Part shown: piece by piece, positions 1 through 10,677 of the stretch
Layout: each line of letters opens with the position of its first letter
Numbering within the stretch: the first letter of the stretch is position 1
From: Parietaria judaica
Lineage: Eukaryota; Streptophyta; Magnoliopsida; Rosales; Urticaceae
NCBI GenBank assembly: GCA_954871525.1
Contig: OX940869.1
Coordinates: 25,820,001-25,884,000, forward strand
Length of the DNA stretch: 64,000 nt
Direction of reading: 5' to 3'
Notes under the pieces: generated by a model
What the model was told of the DNA's origin: nothing
Databases searched by the model: none
Seen by the model: the letters and a program-made list of their open reading frames with translations, nothing else
Program-made: the position numbers and the translations under genes

Positions 1-677
1 GATATCCGGACCGTTGAACGGATAACTAGTTTTTCCGCTTTAAAATAATTTTTTTAAATGTTACCCAGACGGTTCGGAGGTACAATTCGTGATAATTTAC
101 ACGGAATCCGAGAGGTGATTCCCCACACCCCCGACCCGTTACCACAAAGTCCTAAGACTCGGGATATAGGTCGATGACCGCTGAGAACTAGAACCTCCGT
201 AGGGCAAGTCAACGATCAAATCCTCCGCTAAATGTCGGACTGGGACTCGGTCCTCCGACCCGTCACCCCAAAGTCCTAGGACTCGGGATATAGGTCGGCG
301 ACCGCTGACAACCAGTTCCGACCTTCTACCGGAATGTCTATCTATAAAAAAGAGAGAAAACGGTGTTTATCGCTATATAGAGCATTTAAATCAGAGTTAT
401 CGTTTGTTCAAAATGAATTTCTATTTATAGGAGTGTCTAGGGACCTCTAAATAATTAATAATTACTTGCTAGAGACCTTAAAGTAATTAAATATTACTTT
501 GCGTGGCCTGCGTGGCCACGTCAGGCCACGTTGGGCCACGCTGGGCCACGCTAGGCCATGGTGGGCCACACTAGGCCACGTGGGCCACGCTGGACCTCTC
601 GGTTTTGAGATACAGGCTTCAAGGGGGATTTTTGGGCCGTTAATGCTTTTTATTAATATTGAAAAATACCCATAACA
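1..677 (-). mobile_element. LTR of family A retrotransposon, cut by window edge
   Basis: On the minus strand the LTR starts at 677 with TGTTATGGGTATTTTTC, the same start as the solo LTR at 24723. Its interior (about 60-320) is the reverse complement of the region downstream of the TATA box in the LTR at 46115-47307; shared pieces include gactcgggatatagg and ttaccacaaagt, present twice in each. A minus-strand TATA box (CTATAAATAG) lies at 421-430. The CA end falls outside the window. Bases 678-691 read as a purine tract (TGGGGGTTAA) on the minus strand just before the LTR, so this is probably a 3' LTR with internal sequence at higher coordinates. Gypsy-like assignment is inference. Confidence 0.7.
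501..593. repeat. 11-bp GC-rich tandem repeat (ggccacgctgg type)
   Basis: About eight imperfect copies of an 11-bp unit built on GGCCACG, including palindromes such as cgtggccacg. It lies inside the LTR, directly upstream (minus sense) of the TATA box at 421-430. See the finding on pre-TATA arrays. Confidence 0.8.
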
Positions 678-691
678 TTAACCCCCAGTTT
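678..691 (-). promoter_or_regulatory. polypurine tract next to 3' LTR
   Basis: Minus-strand sequence aaactgggggttaa abuts the LTR start TGTTATG. Its position and purine content fit a plus-strand priming site of an LTR retrotransposon. Confidence 0.5.
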
Positions 692-734
692 CATGAGAAT
701 TTAGAATTCTCGAGAAACTTTTCTTAGGCGTACC

Positions 735-1850
735 TTGTTTTTGTTGTCGGATTTTACGCCTGGGCGATTTATTTTTCCGATCTACAACCGAACTTTGCTC
801 CTGAGCACCTTATCTTCTCAGATTTCTGCCGGGTTTGCGCCTGAGCTTGCTTACTCACCCGGTCTTCGCCAGATTTTACGCTCGAGTGTCTTATGTTTCT
901 GGACTTGTGCCAAAATTATGCTTATCGGTCTTGGGTCAAAGTTTGCGCTTTGAACGTCTTATCTCTCTGATCATGTGCCGGTGTTTGCGCCTGAGCGTCT
1001 TACGGTACCGGACTTATGCCAGAATCTTGTATTGGTCTTTCGCCGATGTTCGTGTCTGAGCGTTTTATAGTTTTGAACTTTATGCCAGAACCTTGATCCT
1101 GGTCTTTTGATCGGAGTTCGCGCCTGAGCATCTAGCCCCCCGAGCTTTTGCCGGTGTTTGCGCTTGAACGGCTTACGATCTCGGACTTGTGCCAGAATCT
1201 TTTACTAGTCTTTCGCCGATGTTTATGCCTGAGCGTCTTACAGAATCAAACTTTATGCCAGAGTTTGATTATGGTCTTTTGGTCGGAGTTCGCGCCTGAG
1301 CGTCAAGCCCCCCGAGTTTCTGTCGGTGTTTGCTCCTGAGCGTCTTACGATCCCGGACTTATTCCAGAATCTGGTTCTGGTCTTTTGCTGATATCCGCGC
1401 CTGAGCGGCTTACAGTTTCGGACTTTATTCCAGAATCTTGATCCTGGTCTTTTGGTCGGAGTTCGTGCCTAAGTGTCTAGCTCCCCGAGCTTATGCCGAT
1501 GTTTGCGCCTGGGCGTCTTACAATCCCGCACTTATGCCGAAGATATGTCTTTTGGGATTTTAGTGGGGGATCGCACCAGAGCGTCTTCACCCCCGAGCTT
1601 TTGCCAGTTTTTGCGCCTGAGCGTCTTACAATCCCAGTCTTTTGCCGAAGATATGTCTTTCGGGATTTTAGTCGGGGTTCGCGCCAGAGCGTCTCCACCC
1701 CCCGAGCTTCTGTCAGTGTTTGCGCTTGAGCGTCTTACAATCTTGGACTTTTGCCGAAGATATGTCTTCCGGGCTTTTAGTCAGGGTTCATGCCAGAGCG
1801 TCTCCACCCCCCGAGCTTCTTCCAGTTTTGACGATCACTTAGGGTTGTTC
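735..1850. repeat. degenerate tandem repeat array (cgcctgagcgtct units)
   Basis: Blocks containing gcgcctgagcgtcttac, cccccgagctt and tttgccgaagatatg recur through the stretch. The cccccgagctt anchor occurs near 1137, 1307, 1483, 1592, 1699 and 1808, so the spacing is about 108 bp with an extra ~65-bp subunit in the first three. Short frames on both strands are by-products of the repetition. It probably belongs to the untranslated internal region of the element whose LTR ends at 677. Confidence 0.75.
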
Positions 1851-1989
1851 AACATCCGCTCCTTGGGTGCAACAAGCTCTCAAATTATTTGGAGCCTATC
1901 GCAGGTCGGTATTCCCACGATGACGTTGGTTGGCCTACGGTCGGATAGGGTGACCATTTTAGTATCTTGAATTTTGTCTTTCGAACTGA

Positions 1990-2290
1990 AAGCTGTTGGT
2001 AGCTCGATAGCTACTTGACGAGGTTTGGCAGGAAGCGAAGATCTCTGACGATGCCTTCTATGAGCACACAGTCGGTTCCCTCGACTATGCGATGGCTGGG
2101 CCTGCAAGCTCTTGAACTCTTTTCTCTAATGCTTGGAAGGTGTCCTTCCATTCTGCGTCTGAAGGCGGCGTGGTGGCGACTTTGCTCCTTGCCGCTTGGC
2201 GTGCCGGGACGTCTTGGAGGCGGTGAGGTATTTTAGATGTTTTTGTCTAATCCTCATCCGATTACTCTTGAGAGTCTTGCTGAAAGAGAA
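1990..2290 (-). pseudogene. probable gag N-terminal remnant of Gypsy-like element
   Basis: A minus-strand frame across about 2100-2190 encodes a segment containing EWKDTFQALEKRVQELAG, which resembles the coiled N-terminal part of plant Gypsy gag proteins. A stop follows soon after and no zinc knuckle, protease or polymerase is found downstream. Orientation agrees with the LTR and purine tract at 677-691. The family assignment rests on one short stretch. Confidence 0.3.
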
Positions 2291-2308
2291 CCCCCCCCCC
2301 CCCCCCCC
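2291..2308. repeat. poly-C homopolymer (18 C)
   Basis: A run of 18 cytosines follows aagagaa. Such runs are prone to sequencing and assembly length errors. Confidence 0.9.
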
Positions 2309-2340
2309 AAGTGTAGGTTGACGTGCCGTCGTAGATCCTC

Positions 2341-2580
2341 GCGTTGACTAGGATCGAGAAGAATGATAACGTTGCTCACACGACCGAAATGGACCTCAAG
2401 GTCGTTGAAGTGACGAAGATGAAGATCGAAGTCGTGGACTTGACCGAGATAATGACCGGGGTCGTTGGGGCGACCGAGACAAATCTTGAAGTCGTTGAAG
2501 TGACCAAGATGAAGATCAAGGTCGTTTGGGCTACCGAGACGAATCTTAACATCGTTGTAGCAACAAAGATGAAGGTTATG
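2341..2580. repeat. 30-bp tandem repeat, 8 units
   Basis: Exactly 30-bp units starting with gtcgttgaagtgaccaag and variants begin at 2401, 2431, 2461, 2491, 2521 and 2551; two more diverged units precede. Because 30 is a multiple of three the array stays open in several frames and reads as a 10-residue repeat (VVEVTKMKIE type) on the plus strand. I do not regard it as a gene. Confidence 0.85.
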
Positions 2581-2586
2581 AAGCGC

Positions 2587-4097
2587 CTATATCTCGTCGA
2601 GCTCCAATGTCTTAAATGGTTTGGCACAAATTTTGTTGAAAAACTCACATAACTTGGAAATGGCATATCGAACTACATTTGACAAAAAAACACACAATGC
2701 AAGAGAAAATATTTGTTGAAGAAGCATATGACAATCGTGGGTCTTCATTCCGATAAGTCTCAAATCCTTCATAGATACTAACCTCTTGTAGTTCGACGAA
2801 TGACCTTCGGCAGCTTTTATGGCCGCAAGTCATTCACAAAACTTCCTTCGTTCCAGTCTAGACAACGTGTGCACAGCCAGTGGTAAAAATGTCTTTTTTC
2901 CTTGAGTCTCGGGATGCAAATTTGGTCTTATACCCAATTCAACGAGATCTTCTCGAGCTTTCTTCCCGTATTTTGTTTTATTTGGATCATCAAGCAAAGT
3001 AGCGACAATTGCTTCACAGACATTTTTCCACTGGGCATAACGTCCAAACAATGACGAACAAAATGCGACTTCCAATACGGGAGCTCATAGAAAATTGATA
3101 CTTTCTTGAACGGTTTATCTTCATACGACTTTTGCTTGCCGCTTAATTTTTTTTCCAAGCACTTAATAAGTCTCTTCGCAAATCAAATTATAGACAGCTT
3201 CGCCGCTCAAAATTTTTGGAGGTCTTCGAAACTCTTGATGTCCATTAACCTTCTCTGCATTCTTCCTGTACGGGTGATTTATCAGTAAAAATCTCCTATG
3301 ATCGAGAAAAACTATCTTCTTCCCATGCTTTAACCGGGTCGAACATGTATCTTTAATGCAAACAGGACAACCAATTTTGCATTTTACTGAGTAACCTGAC
3401 AAGTTGTCGTACGACGGGAAGTCGTTTATTGTCTATATTAGCATTGCTTTCAATTTGAACTCTTCTTGAAGGTGCGCATTCTTGATCGTCATTCCTTCCT
3501 CCCACATAATCTTCATATCATCGATCAATGGTGCCAAGTAGACATCGATGTCATTTCCCGGTTGACTCGGTCCCGAAATTAAAAGTGTCAACATTAAGAA
3601 CTTCCGCTTCATGCACAATTTAGGAGGGAGGTTGTAGTTGATGAGTATTACCGGCCAAACACTATATCGACTACTCATGTTACCAAATGGATTCATCTCA
3701 TCGGTGGCCAAACTGAGACGCAAATTCCTGGGATCTGCGCCGAATTACGGATTCTGGGAATCAAACTGTTCAACATCAACGGGGTGTCTTTAACACCATC
3801 TTTACTGCGGTTTCTTGAGTGCCAAATCATGTTCTTCGCGTGATTGGGGTTGTTAAACATGCGTTTAAAGCGCGACAACGGGGGAATGTACCATAATACC
3901 TTTTGCGGAACCTCTTTGACACCGTCATGAGGCTTCTTCCCTATCTTCCACCTTGACTCACTGCAGACCGGACATTCCATTAAATCTTTATGCTCGTTCC
4001 TATACAGTGCGTAATCCTTTGGACATGCATGAAACTCATCGAACTTCAGACCTAGCAACCCTATCGTTTTATTTTCCTCATACATGGATAAAGGCAC
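2587..4097 (-). pseudogene. CACTA (En/Spm) TNP2-type transposase, broken
   Basis: Four to five minus-strand frames, read from 4097 down to 2587, line up in order with the TNP2 transposase domain. The first has CPVCSESRW and an FKRMF block. The next has LATDEMNPFGNMSSRYSVWP, LPPKLCMKRKFLML and GPSQPGNDIDVYLAPLIDD. Then come LSGYSVKCKIGCPVC and EFRRPPKILSG, then FYELPYWKSHFVRHCLDVM, and finally LIGMKTHDCHMLLQQ with the C-terminal LDE. The reading frame shifts at least three times, so no intact protein is possible. The N-terminal transposase-associated domain and CACTA ends were not found. It is a relic; the neighbouring 30-bp array lies at its 3' side. TNP2 normally cuts and joins CACTA element ends. 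Confidence 0.85.
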
Positions 4098-4122
4098 TCT
4101 ATTTCCATTCGGCGAGCGCGGG

Positions 4123-4245
4123 TTGACTTTTTAGCTGACTTTTTTGGTCGGGCCTAATTGACTTTTTAGACCGATTCGGCTTGAATTTCCCAAAGCGGGT
4201 CAAAGTTGATTGGGCTTTATTACTTTTCATGGATTATTCATACAA
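4123..4245 (-). mobile_element. family A LTR fragment (U3 part)
   Basis: Repeated ttgactttttagac and gtcgggcctaattgac are the reverse complement of the gtctaaaaagttaattaggccc motifs in the LTR at 45146-46023. The fragment stops at the start of the transposase relic, which suggests truncation by that element or by a deletion. Confidence 0.5.
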
Positions 4246-4392
4246 TACTTAGTCATTTTTTCAATCAATTTTTTAGTGCAAAAAATTATAATCCATAGAA
4301 AAGATAGTCACTTTTAATAATTTTTTTGCGACTTAAGTACCAACAGTGGCTAAAATCGTTATTTTTTTATGTGGATTTAGAGGGATATTGGG

Positions 4393-4975
4393 TATTAATG
4401 CCTAAAAATTGATTAACTTGAATTCGTCCTAAGTCTTGATTCCGGCCGATGTCTGTATGACGGTCGAATCGGGCTTGAAGCTTCATCCTCGGTCTTTTTG
4501 GTCTGAAAATCTTCTCTGTTTTACCCGCCTATGTTCCTGTTCCTGAGAAAAAAGTAAAAACTGTGAATTCTAGAGAAGAGCAGAGGGGGGTCCTCTGTCG
4601 CCCGCTCCGAAACTCAACATTAGTCGAGTATTTGAATCGAAAAATTTGAATAAACGAGAATAGAGGTTTTATTGGCTTTGGGGAAACTTAACAAATGAGG
4701 CGGAGGTGTCCTCCTATTTATGGATGGTGAAAGGTCTGATTTCATGACTTCGGGGCGCACCGGGCGCCCTGAAGACATGTTTTTGGCTTCGGGCCCCGAA
4801 GGCATGTTTTTTCCTTCGGGGCGTACAGCGCATGCCTCAAAGGGATCATTTTTGCTTCCCGGCGCGCTCCGAAGGCGTGTTTTTAGCCTTGAGGGCGCGC
4901 TTCGCGCCCTAAAGGCATGTTTTTGGCTTCGAGGCACGCAGCACGCCCCGAAGGCATGTTTTTAAGTCGAGTCGA
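4393..4975 (-). mobile_element. family A LTR, 5' boundary unclear
   Basis: Read on the minus strand it ends with TTTTTAGGCATTAATA (terminal CA changed to TA) at 4393. It contains gactaatgttgag at 4600-4625, a TATA-like CCATAAATAG at 4711-4720, and a GC-rich array at 4740-4965. The order TATA box, gactaatgttgag, TTTTTAGGCATTAA is the same as in the solo LTRs at 24723 and 45146. The TGTTATG start and a target duplication could not be found, so the upper limit is approximate. Confidence 0.6.
4740..4965. repeat. GC-rich imperfect repeat upstream of LTR TATA box
   Basis: Units of about 30-45 bp combine ttcggggcgcgc...gcgcccc palindromic pieces with aaggcatgtttttggc. Both strands are open by chance across the array. 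It is the same type of module as 45585-45655, with different sequence. Confidence 0.7.
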
Positions 4976-5399
4976 GCTGACATTTTTCGGGTTTGGTTGG
5001 AAGAGATATATTATTAGATTTTGAATTAATTAAAACCCAATAAAATAATTGAAAGTCCATTAGTTTTAGAACTTTTAAACTATAAAGAAAAAGTATTTTA
5101 AGATGTTTATTTTTTTATTTTCTTTATAACACATAAAACTCTAAAAATTTATTTTTAATGATTTTAAGATTAATAATTAGTTATTTTTATAAATTTTATA
5201 TAAAAATATGTGTTATATATTATTATTATTATTATTATTGAAATTATGTGTGTTTTTTATTAATTTTATGATATAATATTTATTTTAGATTTATTTTTAT
5301 TCTTATGAATGAGGCTTTTGCCTCATTTTTATGACTTTATATTTGAGACTTTGTGTTATGACTATGTTTGTGTTTGAGACTTGAGTTGAGACTTTTTTT

Positions 5400-5655
5400 A
5401 TCCGTGTTGATGCATGACTTTATTTACGTATGTTTTTCTATGATATTATTTATTAAGTACTCATTAGTGATTACACAGTATGACATGATTTTATTTTTTG
5501 TATTTTTAACATACTATTTAAAAAATTTAAAAATATATTCATAAAAATATTTTAGCACATTTCCATCGAAAAGTATCGATAATCCTCGAAAAGTGTCGGT
5601 AACTATATTCTACTGTTTGAAAATGGTAACTAATTTATTGACAGAATCGGCAGTT
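5400..5655. mobile_element. relic of hAT-like element related to 18799-19275
   Basis: The right end (tttgaaccttg at 5655) and the preceding tcgataatcctcgaaaagtg and aaaaatattttagca stretches resemble, in the same order, the right half of the element at 18799-19275. No left end or target duplication was recognised. Confidence 0.35.
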
Positions 5656-7387
5656 TGAACCTTGCCCAATACTGTTATTTTGGGATCAGACGGTTGACTG
5701 GGATAAGTTGCTTGGTTGTAGATATGAATAATAAGTTTATGATTCCCTTATTATGATCTGTGGGAAACAAATAAGTACTCATAATCAGCTCAACAAATTC
5801 ATAACCCGTTGAGCGAGTAGTTTGTAATAATTATAGATTAAGGTAGTGTCGTCAAAACAGCAGAACGCTAATTTACCCTTTTGATGTGAATCATAATAAT
5901 ACGAAAACCTGGATTCTGATAATCTTATTGAATCAATGGACACATGTGGTCAGGAAGATAAAATCAATGCATATTAAAGAGTTCAGCTTCGAGCTATTGT
6001 GGAATGTAATCGAAGTTGGTGAAAGTTATTCAAATTCGGAGTAGCTTAAGTATGTATGTCTATTTCCCCCTTTTGTAGCTCCACAAGAAAGACATCGCAA
6101 TTATTATGTTTATTATTTTCATTAAACATATGATAAATCCAATCAGAACAGATTTGTGATTGTTGTCACGAAATCGATGATTACCTTAATGTGGTAAAAG
6201 TACCAAAGTTTTGGTAAAAATAGAAACTAAAAATATGATTGAATTTATTTACTGGACACCCTTAGGTTTTGGAAAATTAAAAATTCAGATGAATTTATCT
6301 TTTTGAATCGTGTCATTCCAATGCACGGTTTGAGATTTATGGGTAAAACTGTTTTTCGGCTGAAAACGAAATTGTCACTGTTTTATAAAACGAAAAATGA
6401 GTAAATTAAATAATCGAATTAATTCCTAGAATATTTAATAAAGATAATTATTAATATAATTTTAATTATTAGATTGGGTTATTAATATTTGTTATTAATA
6501 ATTAATTAATAATTAAATAGATTTATATTAATATTATTTAATGAAATAATTTTCAAATTTGTTTTCTAGATGAAATTGGGAATTTTTAATCAATAAAAAA
6601 TCTTGAAAATAATGTGGGATTTAGTTTTAAATCTTATGTGATATTTTCTGAAAGATTTGATTTGGATTTATTCTTTATTTGATTTAATTATTTAAATCAA
6701 ATATTTGAGTGAATATCTCCAAGTGGTTGAGCAAATCTCTCTATGTGGTTGAAGGATTTTTTCAATTCATGAGCAATACATGTCTTTTCTTTTTATGTAT
6801 TGCTTTATATAAAAAAAAAAATACTTGTGACAATTTATTTTTATCGTGGTAAAAGTTCCGAAAAATGTATAGTTGTAAGTTCCAAAAATTTTACAAAAAG
6901 CTAAATTTTATATTTCTTTAGGGAACCGTACAAAATAAAATTTAGAATATGCCGCGTAAAGAAAGATATTTTGTGATAATTTTGCCACAGTTATCCCTTT
7001 TATTTATAAATAATGTAGGAATTTTCCCGATATCTCGGGTCAATTAATGCCGGAAATATTAATTGAATTTCAATGCTATAAATCTATTAATCCTGTTACG
7101 TAAAATATTATTACTTTTTTTTTGCGTGCTTGACGTTATTGCCGATGTTTTTCATCTTTTGATCTTCAAGCACAAAGCCTTATTCACTGAGTAAAGTCTC
7201 TACCGGTATCCACCTCGCTAACGGAACACCAAAGATGGTGTCTATGTCCATGGCCGGAGTATCGCCAGATCGATGCTTATGACGAAGAATGGAGTCTCCA
7301 CGAGTGGAGATAGGCGACGACGCGAGTTTCTCGGGGAGAGAGGACGCCGGTGGCTAGAAAGAGAGAGGGGGGTGGAGGCAAGGGTTT
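5656..7387. other. AT-rich intergenic stretch, no gene recognised
   Basis: No long open frame, exon pattern or complete element is visible. A GC-richer patch at 7140-7380 (cggagtatcgccagatcgatg, gagagaggacgccggtgg) resembles a retrotransposon leader but has no recognisable ends. Confidence 0.5.
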
Positions 7388-7445
7388 CTCCAATTTGTGA
7401 TTTGGTTATATGTTATCTCCAATTTGTGATTTGGTTATATGTTAT
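7388..7445. repeat. perfect 29-bp tandem duplication
   Basis: The unit starting ctccaatttgtgatttgg occurs twice back to back at 7388 and 7417 with no differences, so it is recent. Confidence 0.9.
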
Positions 7446-7955
7446 GAGGTTTAACTATAAACCTCATATTTATACTTAGGTTAAACCTTAATGGACTTTA
7501 CTAATTAAAACCCGTTAAATCCTTAATTAATCATATTAATTCTTATGGGCTCGGGCAGGCTCAAACCCGGTCTTAGAGCATGATCCCTTTCAATAATGCA
7601 TCTCAATATGAGATAATACACAGAATTAAACAGACAGAATATGAAAAGAAATCATAGTCACCCTTACGCTTAAACAAGTCGGATAAAAATATCCATGTTT
7701 TAGCTCAGCTACACGGATATCACCTTATCAGTTAAACTGAACCTTTTTTAACAAACCATTTAACTTCTCCAATTTTGAAGCTCAAATTCGAGCACCAGTA
7801 ACAAACGACAACATAATTTCTGTACTAAATATCGCTACTTGTAAAAGAATGTACGTTAAATGCCAGCTAAATTGACACGGTCGGTCGGCAACAAAATTCA
7901 ATTTATCGTTATCTTATTATTTTTTAAAAGAATTATCATATTTTGCTGCGGCAAT

Positions 7956-10677
7956 TGTTGGGAATATTGTCGTCCCGTCCGTCATATCTCGGGATGGGGC
8001 CCTCGATCTATAGGGGTAATCTTTAAAAAATATTTTCACGGAAAGGCCCATTTTACACTTTCCGATGTTACTTTCCTTACTAGGATCGAGCACCGGGATA
8101 CCGGAGATCCGATCGGATAAAAAATTAGTTATTTAATAAACACGAGATTATTAATTCTAGTCACGGAAATAAACAAAGCGATAAATGTTTGCATTTATTA
8201 ACCAAATGCATAAGGCCGTACCTCATTGGCGATGATGATTTCCACTGCGCTTTCTGAATTTCGGCAAAGCTTCCGCCGGACTTGAGATTTCGCCTATGGA
8301 ATTTGAGCAGGGCTTCCGCCGCTCTTGAGACTTCTTCACGCCAAAGGAAACTCCCACAGTCTTCCGGGATATTCTCCTGAACTCGTCGTACCTAAAGCGT
8401 GGGCTTCGTCGACAGAACTTCGTTGCATGATAGCATATGTGATTTCTAAGCTTTCGGGAAGAGAATTTCCTTAAGCCGAACTTTCTAGAGAGGAAGAGAA
8501 TTTTCGAGAGCTTCACCATGAGGGGGAGCACGAAATTTGCTATATGAGAGTGATCTTGGAAATGTGAAACTAGCTTGGTATTTATAGGAAAAAACATGCA
8601 CACAAATTTCCATGAATAGGTAAATCAATTAGTCTTAATTAGTATTATTCACAAATCAATCAAAGACTTTTTCCAACCTTCCATGATAGGTAGAAAATGA
8701 AATTTGACGATTAAAATACCTAAGATTTAATTTTATGTGATTAAAATAAATACCAAGAAAATCAAATACTTAGCATGATTATGTATAATTCGAATTCTCT
8801 ATTATTTAATCAATGGAATATATTTTCTTCAATTAAAATAAATACCAAGAAATTCCATCTCCTTCCATGATTAGGAGATGTCGAATTCTTTAATTATTTT
8901 TAACCAAAAAATAATTCCAATTAAATCAATTAAGATGATACATGATTTACCAATCCTTTCCTTATTTGTAATTAACCTATCAATCAAATATTATCACGAA
9001 TCAATTAATATCCCATGCAATATGAATCTTATGATTAAAACTTTATAATCAAGTTTCATGATTCATGCACAATTTAAATTCATGACATGATTCTTTAATT
9101 AAATGATTAAGTTTAATGCCATATTTATATGTAATCAATCAATATTCGTAATTATCAAAACACATTAATATTTGAATATTCCATGCTTGAAAAATCGCGA
9201 CCTTGCTTTGTAATCAAGCTTTGATATTTTTCCATGATTCAAATATTACCTAATATGTTTCCATGATAATTAATTAATTACTTACTTAATAAAATATGAT
9301 AAGGAAAATACCTAATGGGCTTAACCACCAAGGTTGGTCGAATTCCCTCTCTCATTATTACCTAAGATTAAATCCAATGGACCTAGCCCATTAATTTTAT
9401 CTCTAAGTAATTTTCATGAATTAACAAAACGTTATGTCATGATCTATAATTCATAACTTTTTCTCTGTAGCTCTTACACATAAAATCATATAATAAAAAC
9501 CTCTTAAAATTAAATTTCCTACAATATTGATGTTAAAAATTTATTCCAGTTTTGACTTTTAACGATCAACTATTTTTCCGGGCAAACTTTAAGTACTTTT
9601 GCCGCAACATATTGAAACGTTCCAAAACTTGACACAAGCTTCGGTTTCAATTAGTTCTATCATAAATTAGAATAATAAATATCCTAATTGTACGATTCGT
9701 CCTTTACGGAGCTATCCTGGGGACCATGGACCCACATCACTTAAGCTTCAACGGATAAGTCCGTTAACTCCGGTGTTACTCCACTATAAACCCGAAGTTG
9801 TACTCGTTAGTGATGCGAATAATATATTCCTTTATCTTAAAGGTGTCCAGTGATTTAATCAAAATCGGGTTAATCAATCTTTCACTTGATTATTCACACT
9901 CGAGCAGGCGATTTGCCGTTTTGCCCCTTCGTGCTTTTTCTTCTTTAATTCGGTCAGTGGTATTATAAACAACTCACTTACGGTACGAAGCGTAAGCTGG
10001 CCATGAGTTCCGTTTATTTCTCACGACCGACCATTAAAGGAATCATCTTGACTTTAGAGAAAGCTATGTGATATCCATATCTGTGATTGAGCTACCCTTC
10101 CCTGTCGACTATCATGTTCCCAATATTGCGGCTTCGGGAACAATGGTATATTTGTGTTCTTTAACTTGCAAATCAAAGAACAATTAAGCTAACAGTCAGG
10201 GTTCAAGATCACCTAAGGATTTAGATTAATTACCATTTGATCATCTTTTGCGACTTGATTCTAAAGTTATTAGGGACGGTCTTAGTTGAGTAACTTTCAC
10301 AAATCAGTCAGGTCCAGTCTAGTGTGAAGTCGCTTCACACTTAGTGCACTCAATCAGTATTACACCAATACTGCAATCCGGATCGGATTTCTATATTTGA
10401 GTCACACTAATGATTGACAATTAAGAGGCTCCCACCTTCTTAATTAAACCACAGACTATCTTTTAGTTCATTTATTGCATTTACCAATCCTCTCTCACAT
10501 TGACTCTTTTGTGATAGTAAAATACAATTGCAACATTGATGACCTATGGATACATTCATTTAATCTTTAGCACTATAATAAGATTTTAACTAATAAGACT
10601 TTACTTTATTTCTTCGGAAATGACAAAGTGCTTATACAAGGGGTGAATACTTCTGATTTAAGGGCACATCCCTAACA
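7956..10677 (-). repeat. 3' LTR of the 7956-17654 Copia element (2722 bp)
   Basis: Complete LTR. From 8545 to 10677 it matches 15401-17654 closely. The part below 8545 (7956-8544) has no counterpart in the 5' LTR. A minus-strand TATA box (CTATAAATACC) sits at 8577-8587, so 8540 downward is the expected R-U5 part. The minus-strand frame at 8223-8603 falls in R-U5 and is not taken as a gene. Confidence 0.85.

Noticed and set aside
4620..4965. Frames of 81-105 codons on both strands in the GC-rich array
   Set aside because: Repeat-driven openness on both strands inside an LTR.
1..4975. One complete LTR element with LTRs at 1-677 and 4393-4975
   Set aside because: The two LTRs differ greatly in length and interior, no primer-binding site follows 4393, and a CACTA relic fills the middle; they are better read as separate copies.
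8223..8603. 126-codon minus-strand frame
   Set aside because: It lies in the R-U5 part of the Copia 3' LTR and is transcribed leader rather than a gene.
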